Translations under genes and position numbers: made by a program
Source of the DNA: Fibrobacteria bacterium
GTDB taxonomy: Bacteria > Fibrobacterota > Fibrobacteria > UBA11236
Assembly: GCA_025360005.1 (NCBI GenBank)
Contig: JANYDA010000017.1
Coordinates: 56,534-120,533, forward strand
DNA length: 64,000 nucleotides
Direction of reading: 5' to 3'
The notes under the pieces: generated by a model
Told to the model about the DNA's origin: nothing
Databases searched by the model: none
The model's input: only the letters and a program-made list of their open reading frames with translations
Part shown: piece by piece, positions 53,377 to 62,202 of the stretch
Layout of the letters: each line of letters begins with the position of its first letter
How positions within the stretch are numbered: the first letter of the stretch is position 1

Positions 53377-54574
53377 TGTCCAGGACCCATTTCGCCGTCG
53401 CCGGCGCCAGGGCGCAAAGGTGGTTTCCGTCCACGGCCAGGATCAGGGGGCCCAGCACGGCGAGGCCGGCGGGCAAATCCGTCAGCAGATTACCCTGGGC
53501 ATCCAGGAATTCCAGCGCTCGCAGGCGGCCCAGCTCCGGCGGCAGGGCCGCCAACCGGTTCTGCTTCACGTTCAGGTTGGCCAAGGCCGCCAGCTTGCCC
53601 AGCTCGGCCGGGAGCGCTCCCAGCCGGTTGCCCGCCAATTCCAGCGTCCGCAGGGCGCGCAAGGCGCCCAGCGAGGCGGGCAGCGAGTCCAGCAGGTTGT
53701 CGGAAAGATCAAGCTTGGTCAGGAACTCCAACTTCCCTATCCCGTCCGGCACCTTGACCAGCGCGCGCGCGGGCAAGGCCAGTTCCGCGATGCGCGGCGG
53801 CGAAGATCCGCTACGTGCCACCTGGGTTACCGTAACTGTGAAGAGACCGTTGCTGTCGAGCAGGGCCCGCACCTGCAGGGAGTCGCAGGCGAAGTCCCCG
53901 CAACCCTTCGGCGGCAGATCCACCGGACCGATATCCTGATAGGCGGCCGACTGCACGCGCACCTTGGGCAAGTCCACCGGGTTCAGCGCCGGCGAGGCCG
54001 CGGCCACGCGCAGCACGTAGACCCCTTCCGGCATGCCCGTCAGGGTGAAGGCGCCGTCCGTATCGGGCGCCACCAGCCGCTCCAATCCGTACACTTGCAC
54101 GTATGCCTTGCCGGCGGAGGGCAGGCCGGCCACGCTGCCGCGGATAGTGCCCGTAGGCGTCAGCCGGCCTTGCACTTGCAAGCGAGCGCCGGGCTTGTCG
54201 AGACGGCATTCCAAAGCCAGGCCGTTGGCTTGTGGATCCGCCGCTTCCATGAGGTAGGATCCCGTATCCAGTCCCGTGAGGGTGAAACCGCCGTTCGCAT
54301 CGGCCACCGCTTCCAGGCTCGGCGCGGCGCGCTTGGGCAAAGCCGGGGGTCGCAGATAACCCTTGGGACGCAAGGTAATGGCCGCGCCCGCCGCCGGCTG
54401 CCCGTTGGGATACGAGAGGATGCCCGCGATGGAGGATCCGTTGCCGGTTTCCATGCCGCCGCCGCCCGCCACCTTGCCGATGCCGTCGCAGCCCAGCCAG
54501 GCCAAGGCCGCCAGCCAGAGGCCAGCCAGGCGTAGGCGCGCGCGCCGATCGGATCGCGGGGAGACGCCGTTCAT
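53336..54574 (-). CDS. 'ETGN' lipoprotein with carboxypeptidase-regulatory-like and leucine-rich repeats
   Basis: A 412-residue lipoprotein: the signal ends in a lipobox 'LAWLGC' near residue 28, followed by a Gly-rich linker with METGNG. Residues 50-225 hold two carboxypeptidase-regulatory-like beta domains ('SIAGILSYPNGQPAAGAAITL', 'GTIRGSVAGLPSAGKAYVQVYG'). Residues 300-395 are about four 23-residue leucine-rich repeats ('LTKLDLSDNLLDSLPASLGAL' type). Its ATG overlaps the TIGR02147 gene's stop (ATGA). Likely outer-membrane or surface exposed, with a binding role; inference only. Confidence 0.8.
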   Translation of the reverse strand: MNGVSPRSDRRARLRLAGLWLAALAWLGCDGIGKVAGGGGMETGNGSSIAGILSYPNGQPAAGAAITLRPKGYLRPPALPKRAAPSLEAVADANGGFTLTGLDTGSYLMEAADPQANGLALECRLDKPGARLQVQGRLTPTGTIRGSVAGLPSAGKAYVQVYGLERLVAPDTDGAFTLTGMPEGVYVLRVAAASPALNPVDLPKVRVQSAAYQDIGPVDLPPKGCGDFACDSLQVRALLDSNGLFTVTVTQVARSGSSPPRIAELALPARALVKVPDGIGKLEFLTKLDLSDNLLDSLPASLGALRALRTLELAGNRLGALPAELGKLAALANLNVKQNRLAALPPELGRLRALEFLDAQGNLLTDLPAGLAVLGPLILAVDGNHLCALAPATAKWVLDNEPDFTATSQTCP

Positions 54575-55419
54575 GGCTTTTGCCCGTCCGTGGGGGCATG
54601 CTTGGTTTCCCAATGGGTCAAAGGGAACAGTTGGAAGTTGAACTGGCATACCTTGTCCGGCTCCGGATCGTTCTTGGCCAGCTCCAATGTCTCGCGCCTG
54701 AAGGCCTTCAGTTTTTCAATGATGGCCAGGTAGGTAGGATCGGAAAGGCACAGGGTCAAGGTGGAAATGTTGCGGGCTTCCGGCGGGATGCGGACCAGGG
54801 CTTCCTTGGCCAGATCCAAAGTGTCCAATTGGTATTCCACGATGGCCTGGGACTTCCACCCTTCGCCGGTGGTGACCACCGCTTCCGTGCGATGGTAGGC
54901 GCCGGAGGGTTCCTTGCGGATGAGATCCAATTGCAACAGCACCTCCACGGCCCGCTTGGCTTCGGAAGGCTTGATGGCCGGCACCACCAGGCGCGCCAGT
55001 TGCGTGTAGTTGCCGTGGAAAGGATGGAACTCCAGCACTTCGCGGATGGCGGAATAATACCATTTGCTGAAGAATTCGTAACGGGCGGCATCCAAGGTGG
55101 CGATCTTGGAATTCCGGAACGCGCCGATCCGCTCCATCAGGAATTTCGTCTCGGCCTGGGAGTCCGCCCGCGAGGACTGCACCAGCAAATCGAAATACTC
55201 GATGGCGCGGCGGTTGAGCTTAAGCACGCCGGCGATGCGGAAAGCCATTTCCGAGGACACGTTCTTCTTGCCCTGGAGCACGCGGATGAAGAAGGCGGGG
55301 TTGCAGCCGATCCTCTTGGCCGCCAGGCGATAGGAATACGCCGGCGTAGCGGCTTGCATGCCGGCGAACCAATCCCGGAGGAAGGCCCGGTAATCCAGGT
55401 ATTCATAGATGTCCGGCAT
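54571..55419 (-). CDS. TIGR02147 family protein (DUF4423)
   Basis: A 282-residue cytoplasmic protein of the TIGR02147 family, common in Fibrobacterota and Bdellovibrio. 'YEYLDYRAFLRDWFAG' opens it. 'YSYRLAAKRIGCNPAFFIRVLQGKKNVS' (residues 28-56) looks like an XRE-type helix-turn-helix. DUF4423 (110-270) follows, with 'FFSKWYYSAIREVLEF' and 'ALVRIPPEARNISTLTLCLS'. A transcriptional role is probable but not proven. It is first in the operon with the ETGN lipoprotein and fibro-slime genes, whose surface products it may control. Confidence 0.9.
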   Translation of the reverse strand: MPDIYEYLDYRAFLRDWFAGMQAATPAYSYRLAAKRIGCNPAFFIRVLQGKKNVSSEMAFRIAGVLKLNRRAIEYFDLLVQSSRADSQAETKFLMERIGAFRNSKIATLDAARYEFFSKWYYSAIREVLEFHPFHGNYTQLARLVVPAIKPSEAKRAVEVLLQLDLIRKEPSGAYHRTEAVVTTGEGWKSQAIVEYQLDTLDLAKEALVRIPPEARNISTLTLCLSDPTYLAIIEKLKAFRRETLELAKNDPEPDKVCQFNFQLFPLTHWETKHAPTDGQKP

Positions 55420-55670
55420 CGGTTCCTTAATCTACCCATAGGCGGCCCAACCCGGTTGGAGACGTTGGGGTCCGAAGGAAGAATTCGTTGTCCCGGGGGC
55501 GACAGCGCAACGGCCTGATTTCGGAACCAAAATGGTCCAATAGCCCGGATTCAGCCGATTATTCCTACTATCCGCTCCGGCCGCTTTCCGGATTCCCTGA
55601 TCCTTGGGCAACACGGGGGCGGCCGTTCCATTAGACTAACACCCGATCCAGGTGTGCTCAGGAGGTTTCC
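55420..55670. other. Divergent intergenic region
   Basis: 251 bp between the TIGR02147 operon and the sugar-oxidation cluster. Apart from a near-perfect AGGAGG ribosome site 6-11 nt before the ATG at 55671, I see no clear promoter, gene or strong repeat. Confidence 0.4.
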
Positions 55671-56795
55671 ATGTCCAAGTCCGAAATTCCCTTCCGCGCG
55701 GATCCACCGCGCTCCCCGGCCGTCCATCCCGGTATCACCGATGTTACTGCAGGAAGACGGGCCGCCGCCGTTGGAACCGCCGCCGCCCTGGGGCTGGGCC
55801 TGGCGCTGTTGGCTGCGGCGCCCAGGTGCGCGGCCGCCAATCTCAAGGTACTCTGGCTGGGCGGCGGGCCCGCGGCGCCGGTACATGATCCGGCGGCCAT
55901 GCGGGACGTGCTGAAACCGGTGTTTGAAGCCGCGGGCATGACGGTGGACTACAAGACCAATGAAACCATCCTGCAGGCGGACAGCCTGGGACGCTACGAT
56001 GTCCTCTACATCTACAACGCCAAGAAAGGCAAGGCCACGGATGGGACCGTCGATCTCACCGCCGCCCAGGAAGACGCCTTATACGCTTGGGTGCGGGCCG
56101 GGCACACCATCATCGGCGTGCATTCCGCCAACAGCAGCTATCTGGCCAATCCCCGCTACCTGCAATTGTTCGGGGGCGAATTCACCACTCACGGGGATAC
56201 CGAAGCCTACAAGTATATCACCGTGGTCAACGCTTCCCATCCGGCCATGCAAGGCGTATCCGCGCCGCCGGCCGCCGGGGACGCCGCCTATTGGGACGAA
56301 GGCCGCGAGGCCAAGTTCACCAAGACCGACACCGTGATGCTGGAGCGGGCCAAAGCCAACGGCAAGCAGGAACCCTGGACCTGGGTGCGCCCGGAAGGCA
56401 AGGGTTGGGTCTATTACACCAGCAGCGGCCATGATGCGCGCGTCTGGAACGACGTCAATTTCCAGAAGGGCCTGGTCCAGGCTTTGAAATGGGGGGCCGG
56501 CACCTATAACACTACCGCTTTGTGGGGCCGTCCGCAAGCTTCCGAAGCGGGCCCGGGGGACCGGCTCGCCGGGTATGCAGGGTATTCCGGCCTGCGTATC
56601 CTGGATGTTACGGGGGTGATGATGCGTTCGCGGACCGGGCCGGGCGATGGGTTTGGCGCCGCGCCCGGCGGGAACGGGCTTACGGGCCTGGCTTCCGGGA
56701 TCTACTTCCTCCTTCCCGGGCGGGGCGCCGCAGGCGCGGGCGCGGGCAACGGCGGTAAGGCCGGGCGCGCCTTTCCCGCGGCGGGCGTCCACTAG
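55671..56795 (+). CDS. ThuA-like domain protein, exported
   Basis: A 374-residue protein with a long, possibly Tat-type signal ('GRRAAAVGTAAALGLGLALLA', residues 28-48). Residues 58-285 form the ThuA fold (trehalose-utilisation family, glutamine-amidotransferase-like): 'LKVLWLGGG', 'YDVLYIYNAKKG', 'LYAWVRAGHTIIGVHSAN', 'GGEFTTHGDTEAY', 'GWVYYTSSGHDARVWND'. The remainder is Gly/Ala-rich with only a fragment of a sorting tail ('ASGIYFLL'). ThuA proteins often accompany sugar dehydrogenases and DUF1080 proteins, as here. AGGAGG precedes the ATG; the next gene is 24 nt away. Confidence 0.85.
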   Translation: MSKSEIPFRADPPRSPAVHPGITDVTAGRRAAAVGTAAALGLGLALLAAAPRCAAANLKVLWLGGGPAAPVHDPAAMRDVLKPVFEAAGMTVDYKTNETILQADSLGRYDVLYIYNAKKGKATDGTVDLTAAQEDALYAWVRAGHTIIGVHSANSSYLANPRYLQLFGGEFTTHGDTEAYKYITVVNASHPAMQGVSAPPAAGDAAYWDEGREAKFTKTDTVMLERAKANGKQEPWTWVRPEGKGWVYYTSSGHDARVWNDVNFQKGLVQALKWGAGTYNTTALWGRPQASEAGPGDRLAGYAGYSGLRILDVTGVMMRSRTGPGDGFGAAPGGNGLTGLASGIYFLLPGRGAAGAGAGNGGKAGRAFPAAGVH

Positions 56796-56819
56796 TCCAA
56801 GTTTACCAGGGAAACGCGC

Positions 56820-58451
56820 ATGACAAGCATAAAGGGGGTTGGAATGGGAACGGAATCCAGTCAGGCAGGATTCGCTTCCGGACGGCGCACGGGCGTAAGG
56901 GCCGGATATCCAAAGGGAAACAGGCCGGCGGCGTTGGCGATGCTGGCGTGGATGGCAAAGGGGCTGGGGCTGGCGTTTGCGCCCTCCGCCCGCGCGCAAA
57001 GCCAGCTCGGATGCGGGGAGCCCAAGGAGACGGACTTCGTCAAGACCACGGTGATGACCGGGTTGAACGAACCGTTGGAAATGGAATTCGCTCCGGACGG
57101 CCGCATCTACCTCATCGAAAAGGTGACGGGCAAATTGTTCATCCGCAATCCCGCCACCAACAGCACCGTCACGGCCGCCACCTTCGACGTGAGCATAGCC
57201 GGCAACCATGCGGACGGCCTGCTGGGCCTGGAGCTGGATCCGGCCTTCGCGTCCAACCATTGGCTGTACCTGTACTATTCGCCGGTCAGCAAGGTGGTCA
57301 ACCGTCTCTCGCGCTTTACCATGGCGGGGGATGTGCTGGATCTGGCTTCGGAAAAGATCCTGTTCGAGATCCCCACCCAGCGCAACCATTGCTGCCATTC
57401 CGCCGGCGGCCTGGAATTCGGGCCCAACGGCAACCTCTTCCTTTCCGTGGGCGACAATTCCAAGGTGACCAGCGGCGTGCTCAACACGGAAGCGGAGGGC
57501 ACCGCGTCCAACACCAATGACCTGCGCGGTAAGATCCTGCGCATCCATCCGGAAGCCAACGGCACCTATACCGTCCCGGAGGGCAACCTGTTCCCTCCCG
57601 GCACCGCCAAGACGCGGCCGGAAATCTACACCATGGGCCATCGCAACCCCTTCCGCTTCTCCGTGGATCCCGCCACCGGCTGGGTGATGGCCGGGGAAGT
57701 GGGCCCGGATGCGCAAACCGACTTCGACGAACTCAACATCATCAAGTCGCCCGGCAACATGGGCTGGCCGTACTTCGTGGCCAACCTGGCCTATCCCGTC
57801 AACGGCACGCCATTGCCCATGGACGCGCCGGTCAACAAGTCCGCCCTTAACACCGGCCTGCAGAATCTGCCTGCGGCCCGCCTGCCCGCTTTCTGGTACA
57901 AGTATTCCGGCTCCGATCTTTTCCCCAATTTCAACAAGGGCGGGCGCGTGGCCTGCGGCGGCCCCGTCTATCATTACCTGGGATCGTCCCCTTCCAAAAT
58001 CAAATTCCCGCCTTGGTTCGATGGGAAATGGCTGATCTACGATTGGGCGCAACGCTGGATCCGCGCCGTCACCTTGGATGGCCAAGGGAAATTCCTGGCC
58101 GTCAAGGATCTGTTCCCTGCCATGATGGCCAAGGATGAAGTCTCCCGCATCAGCAGCATGAAGGTGGGGCCGGACGGCGCGCTCTACGTGCTGCAATACG
58201 GATGGCAGGCCTATACGGCAAGCACCACCGGAGCCTTGTTCCGCATCGAGTATAATCCGCCGGCGGCGGATTGCCTGCCCACTTCCATCGCCGTCTCCAA
58301 CCCGGGCCCGCGTTCGCGCGACCCGCATGCCTTGCCCGCCTACGGCAGGGAGGGCCGGCGCCTGGATGCGCAGGGTAGGACCGTTGCCGTCGGGAATAGC
58401 CCGTCCCTAAGGACGTGGACCCCCGCGGCATCCGCCGCCGCCAACCCGTGA
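56820..58451 (+). CDS. PQQ-dependent sugar dehydrogenase (GSDH family), exported
   Basis: A 543-residue propeller dehydrogenase with a hydrophobic segment at about residues 38-58 as its export signal. Landmarks: 'MEFAPDGRIYLIEKVTGKLFI', 'GLLGLELDPAFASNHWLYLYYSP', 'CCHSAGGLEFGPNGNLFLSVGDN' with the expected PQQ-site His, 'GHRNPFRFSVDPATGWVMAGEVG', and 'SPSKIKFPPWFDGKWLIYDW', typical of ThuA-linked members. The last 35 residues ('RRLDAQGRTVAVG') begin like a sorting tail but do not complete it. AGGGAAA precedes the ATG. It should pass electrons to the diheme cytochrome downstream. Confidence 0.85.
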   Translation: MTSIKGVGMGTESSQAGFASGRRTGVRAGYPKGNRPAALAMLAWMAKGLGLAFAPSARAQSQLGCGEPKETDFVKTTVMTGLNEPLEMEFAPDGRIYLIEKVTGKLFIRNPATNSTVTAATFDVSIAGNHADGLLGLELDPAFASNHWLYLYYSPVSKVVNRLSRFTMAGDVLDLASEKILFEIPTQRNHCCHSAGGLEFGPNGNLFLSVGDNSKVTSGVLNTEAEGTASNTNDLRGKILRIHPEANGTYTVPEGNLFPPGTAKTRPEIYTMGHRNPFRFSVDPATGWVMAGEVGPDAQTDFDELNIIKSPGNMGWPYFVANLAYPVNGTPLPMDAPVNKSALNTGLQNLPAARLPAFWYKYSGSDLFPNFNKGGRVACGGPVYHYLGSSPSKIKFPPWFDGKWLIYDWAQRWIRAVTLDGQGKFLAVKDLFPAMMAKDEVSRISSMKVGPDGALYVLQYGWQAYTASTTGALFRIEYNPPAADCLPTSIAVSNPGPRSRDPHALPAYGREGRRLDAQGRTVAVGNSPSLRTWTPAASAAANP

Positions 58452-58891
58452 TTGAAAAAGCGGAAGCGGAGATCAGAAAAGCGCTCAAGCTGGATTCAGG
58501 GGTCAACGCGTAGGTTACTTCGCGAGATGGCCCCGCGGATAGGCGATCCACGGGAGCGGCTGGGTCGCATTTTGATCGTCGTAGCGTTTGTTTTCAAAGG
58601 CACCGCGCCGCCGATAGCGCCGTCCATCCAGGCGCCCCGCCCCGTCGTCCGGGCCTTCCCTGTCCTCGATGGAAGCCGCGCTCTTCCCATTGCGGTTCCG
58701 GCTACGATTGAAGGCCCGGGTAAAGCCTGCCGGGCCGCAACCGCTGGAAGTTCGGAATTTACCCAATGGCAAACCCCTATAGCGTAGCCGTCCCGTTCCG
58801 CTGGCGGAATGCCAGCGGATTCGCCTTTGAGCCTGGCTTTGATCCAGGCCCTCAGCCTTAGACTAGAAAGCACCTGGTGGGGGGTTCAGTA
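58452..58891. other. 440-bp intergenic gap within the sugar-oxidation cluster
   Basis: No convincing gene. The weak minus-strand frame at 58515-58772 has no homology I recognise. The 3' part carries two hairpins (58798-58818 and 58828-58854) shortly before a GGTGGGGGG ribosome site, so this may be a processing, attenuation or internal promoter region. Confidence 0.4.
58798..58854 (+). repeat. Two consecutive hairpins
   Basis: CCGCTGGC-GGAAT-GCCAGCGG (58798-58818) is perfect. GCCTGG-CTTTGAT-CCAGGC (58831-58849) extends by TGA/TCA across a two-base bulge. Neither has a U-tract. Confidence 0.55.
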
Positions 58892-59974
58892 ATGGGATTC
58901 TCCAACATAATAGGCAGCACCATGACGGGTTTGAAAAACGCGGCCGCAAAATGGCCCCGGCTCACGGCCGCTTGTGCCTTGGCGTTCCAACTGGGTCTGC
59001 TCTGCCCGCAGGCCCAGGCCACCAAGGCGGACTCCGGTTGGGTCCCCTTGTTCAACGGCAAGGATTTCAGCGACGGCTTTTACGTGTACAGCAATGGCTA
59101 TCTCCCCATCGCCGGCCAAACCAAATTCAAGGTCGAGAACGGCATGATCCACGCCGGCGGCCCCTATGCGCTCCTCATCACCACCAAGGAATACTCCTTT
59201 TACAAGATCCGCGTGGACTACAAATTCGGCGCGGGCGTGGGCGGCGGCGGCAATGCCGGCATGATGATCGAGGTGGACAACCAGGCCGCCAAGACGGCCA
59301 CGGCGCTGCGGCCGCGCAGCATCGAGATCAATTGCCGGCGGGACAATGGCTATCCCTGGACCTTATGGGCCTCTTCGGGCCTGGGGCCGATAATGGCCAC
59401 CACGGTCAAGAAAGGCACCGCCCAGTATCAGACAGCGGCGGACGGCGGCGTGGCCTATACCGTAGACCCTTCCGGGAACCGGACCTTGGAAAGCATCTAC
59501 CCTAATCCGGAATTGGCGGTGGGCCAATGGAATCATGGGGAGGCTTCCGTATACGGCGACAGCGGGGTCTTCTACTTGAACGGCAAGCTGCGGACTGCCA
59601 GTTGGCATTGGACGCAAAACGCGGGCGGGAAAAACGTGCGCGTGGCCGGCGGCGGCGTGGGCGTGCAAACCGAAGGCTTCGATATCTGGTATCAGAATTG
59701 GGAGATCCAGGAATTGGATTCAGCCAGCCTGCTCCCCATCCATGCCCGCAGGGGCTGCACGGATGCCGCCAGCCCCAAGTTCGATTCCCATGCCGTGATA
59801 GGGGACGGGTCCTGCGCCGCCAGCACGCTGGCGGATAAGCCGCACGGCTGGCTTCCCGGCCTTGCCACCGCCGACCGCCGCGTGGACGGCAAACGGGTGC
59901 CGGCCCACTCCGCGGCCGCCATGGGCGCTCGGCAACCGCTCTTCGTTTCTCCCAGCCCTGGAGCCTCCCGATGA
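58892..59974 (+). CDS. DUF1080 (3-keto-disaccharide hydrolase-type) protein, exported
   Basis: A 360-residue secreted protein; the signal lies after a short N-extension and ends near 'CPQAQA'. The DUF1080 beta-sandwich runs from about residue 45 to 265: 'WVPLFNGKDFSDGFYVY', 'YALLITTKEYSFYKIRVDYKFG', 'GNAGMMIEVDN', 'YPNPELAVGQWNHGEASVYGDSG' and 'GFDIWYQNWEIQEL'. Some members hydrolyse 3-keto-glycosides; others only bind sugar. The tail is not a recognisable sorting domain. I prefer ATG 58892 (GGGGGG 8-13 nt upstream) over GTG 58877. Its stop overlaps the cytochrome start (ATGA). Confidence 0.85.
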   Translation: MGFSNIIGSTMTGLKNAAAKWPRLTAACALAFQLGLLCPQAQATKADSGWVPLFNGKDFSDGFYVYSNGYLPIAGQTKFKVENGMIHAGGPYALLITTKEYSFYKIRVDYKFGAGVGGGGNAGMMIEVDNQAAKTATALRPRSIEINCRRDNGYPWTLWASSGLGPIMATTVKKGTAQYQTAADGGVAYTVDPSGNRTLESIYPNPELAVGQWNHGEASVYGDSGVFYLNGKLRTASWHWTQNAGGKNVRVAGGGVGVQTEGFDIWYQNWEIQELDSASLLPIHARRGCTDAASPKFDSHAVIGDGSCAASTLADKPHGWLPGLATADRRVDGKRVPAHSAAAMGARQPLFVSPSPGASR

Positions 59975-61422
59975 ATCCGCGCCTTGCCTTACTCCCCGGT
60001 GCCGCTTGGCTATGCCTAGCCTGGCTGGGGATGCTCGCTCCGCTTACCGCTTCCGCCCATGTGGTCCAGGCCATCCGCGACTATGACGGGATGGATCCTT
60101 CCCCCATCCCCAAACTCATGTCCCTGACCGGCCTCTACGATAACGCCGCCGCCAAAACGCGCGCCGTTTCCGCGGGCATCAAGGCGTACGAAGTCAATAC
60201 CCCGCTGTGGAGCGACGGGGCCGCCAAAAGCCGTTACGTGGATCTTGCCGCCGGCGCCAAGATCACGCCCACCGATTCCGATCGCTACGCGATCCCCGGC
60301 GGTACCGTCTTCGTCAAGAATTTCATGATCGATACCGTGTACGGGGATTCCGCCTCGCGCATCCTCATTGAAACCCGCTTCATGGTGGTGCGGGACAATC
60401 CCGACAGCCCGGGCGAAAAGATGTACTCGGGGCTGACCTATATGTGGCGGCGCGATCAAAAGGACGCCACGCTCCTGGATCCGGGGGCCGGCCTGGACAC
60501 CCTGCACCTGATCCGCCTCAACGGCAGGCCGGTGGGGAAACGTTGGAGTTACCCCAGCGGATCGGACTGCCGGCAATGCCACCAGGGCCGCGGCATCCTG
60601 GGTTTCATCACGCCCCAATTGAATCGCCCGGACTTGGCCGATCCCGCCGTGAACCAGCTCAAGGCGCTCTATACCGCGGGCGTCTTTTCCAAGGACATCT
60701 ACAAGCCGGCCTTGCACCGTTGGACCGGCCTCAAGGAAACCGGCGCCGCCGCCACCGCGGAAGCCAAGGCCCGCTCCTACCTGGCCGCCAACTGCTCGCA
60801 TTGCCACGGCAATAAGGTGATCCTGGAAGGGGCCGATCACGACTTCGACTTTTTCACCGCCACCATGAAATTCCGCCATGCGGACACCCCGGGCGGCTAT
60901 GTGGGCAAAACCACCGCCAAGGAGGCGGGTTACCCGCAAGTCATCTACGCCGGCTATCCGGAAAGCTCGTACGTGATGTTCCGCATGGAATCGCGCGGGG
61001 ATTTGAACGGTCGCTCCCTGGCCCAGATGCCGCCCTTGGCCACCTTCCAGATGGATTCCGGCGCCGTGACCGCCGTGCGGGATTGGATCTGCTCGCTGGC
61101 CGCCAAGGCCCGCACCTGCAAAGACCCGCAAGTCCAGAAGGACTCCAGCTATTGGGAACAAGTGGCGGGAAATTTCCCGCATGCGCTCCCGCACGCGGGG
61201 CAGGCCTCAGAAGCGCCGCGCATCCGCGATGGCGTGCTGATTGCGCCTTCCTTCACCGCCATGGGCGCCTCCCGCCAGCCGAGGCTGTACGGCACGGATG
61301 GAAAAGAAATCGCCCTTACGCCCCTGGGCGCGGGGCGTTGGAAGATTGGCGCGGGCGCCGCCACCGGCGTTTACATCCTCTTCGGCGCGCAACATTCATC
61401 CGCCTTCACCATCCTGCCTTAG
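59971..61422 (+). CDS. Diheme c-type cytochrome (SO2930-like) with T9SS-like tail
   Basis: A 483-residue exported protein (signal to about residue 29). Two heme-attachment motifs: 'CRQCH' near residue 200 and 'CSHCH' near 276. The N-terminal domain 'NTPLWSDGAAKSRYVDLAAG...FVKNFMIDT' is typical of SO2930-type diheme cytochromes. 'AQMPPLATFQMDSGAVTAVRDWI' closes the second heme domain. The C-terminus ('PRLYGTDGKEI...GVYILFG') resembles a sorting tail. It is the likely electron acceptor for the PQQ-type dehydrogenases of the cluster and is translationally coupled to the DUF1080 gene. Confidence 0.85.
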   Translation: MNPRLALLPGAAWLCLAWLGMLAPLTASAHVVQAIRDYDGMDPSPIPKLMSLTGLYDNAAAKTRAVSAGIKAYEVNTPLWSDGAAKSRYVDLAAGAKITPTDSDRYAIPGGTVFVKNFMIDTVYGDSASRILIETRFMVVRDNPDSPGEKMYSGLTYMWRRDQKDATLLDPGAGLDTLHLIRLNGRPVGKRWSYPSGSDCRQCHQGRGILGFITPQLNRPDLADPAVNQLKALYTAGVFSKDIYKPALHRWTGLKETGAAATAEAKARSYLAANCSHCHGNKVILEGADHDFDFFTATMKFRHADTPGGYVGKTTAKEAGYPQVIYAGYPESSYVMFRMESRGDLNGRSLAQMPPLATFQMDSGAVTAVRDWICSLAAKARTCKDPQVQKDSSYWEQVAGNFPHALPHAGQASEAPRIRDGVLIAPSFTAMGASRQPRLYGTDGKEIALTPLGAGRWKIGAGAATGVYILFGAQHSSAFTILP

Positions 61423-61458
61423 CAGGGCCAGGGGCCTTAACTATGAGGAGAGTCCGAT

Positions 61459-62187
61459 ATGAAAAACGTCCATCCTTTATTCGCCTTCGCGATGCTGACG
61501 GCGGGGATAGCTTCCCTCTGCGCGCAAACGCGGCCGCATAACCCTTTTGTGGAGAAGGTCACCACGCCGGAACGCTCCCGCCAGCTGAAGGTGGCGCTGG
61601 ACGCCAACATGTGGGTGATGTACGACCTGCCTACGGCCGAACTGTACGTGGCCTGGAAGGGCGGCACGGCGGGCGGGGCGCTTAAGTCCGCCGCTTATTG
61701 GTATGGCGGCGGCGCCCATTTCCCGCATTGGTTCTATACCGCGGGCACGGAATATTTCCGGGAAAGCGTGGGCGAGTTCTTCAGCGATTGGGCGCCCGCC
61801 GCGGACATCACCCTCTACTACACCAAATGGCCCAAGCAGCCGCTCAACTATAAGAATTGGTCCGTCACCTCCGGCGGCGCGGATACCTTCGATCATGTGG
61901 CCAACCACGGCTACTTCGTCAAGGGATCGGTATTCAAGTTCCACAACGGCCTCAAGCTCAAGGGCGGCGGGGAAATCGACGTGCTGGAAACGCCGGAGTT
62001 CGACGGCGCCGGCGGCAAGATGAACCTGGTGCGGACCATGGCCTTCACCGGCATTCCCGCCGGCGGGTCGGTCAAGCTGGCCCTCCCGGCCGGGGGTAAC
62101 TGGAAAGTTACTGGCAAGGGAACCCTGCAGGGCGGCGCCCTGGTACAGGACGGCGACGGCGAATCCACCATCACGGGCTCCTGGTAA
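61459..62187 (+). CDS. Exported protein of unknown function in the sugar-oxidation cluster
   Basis: A 242-residue protein with a signal peptide (MKNVHPLFAFAMLTAGIASLCAQ). The mature part is beta-rich with many aromatics: 'MWVMYDLPTAELYVAWKGG', 'AHFPHWFYTAGTEYF', 'TLYYTKWPKQP'. I recognise no domain and no heme motif. It resembles in style the small beta proteins that precede propeller dehydrogenases in Planctomycetes and Verrucomicrobia clusters, but that is an impression. GAGGAG precedes the ATG. It lies 36 nt after the cytochrome and 15 nt before the next gene. Confidence 0.75.
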   Translation: MKNVHPLFAFAMLTAGIASLCAQTRPHNPFVEKVTTPERSRQLKVALDANMWVMYDLPTAELYVAWKGGTAGGALKSAAYWYGGGAHFPHWFYTAGTEYFRESVGEFFSDWAPAADITLYYTKWPKQPLNYKNWSVTSGGADTFDHVANHGYFVKGSVFKFHNGLKLKGGGEIDVLETPEFDGAGGKMNLVRTMAFTGIPAGGSVKLALPAGGNWKVTGKGTLQGGALVQDGDGESTITGSW

Positions 62188-62202
62188 GGGGGAATGGAAA
62201 AA

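Noticed and set aside
56079..58328. 749-codon open frame on the minus strand
   Set aside because: Antisense to two genes with clear family motifs (ThuA and GSDH).
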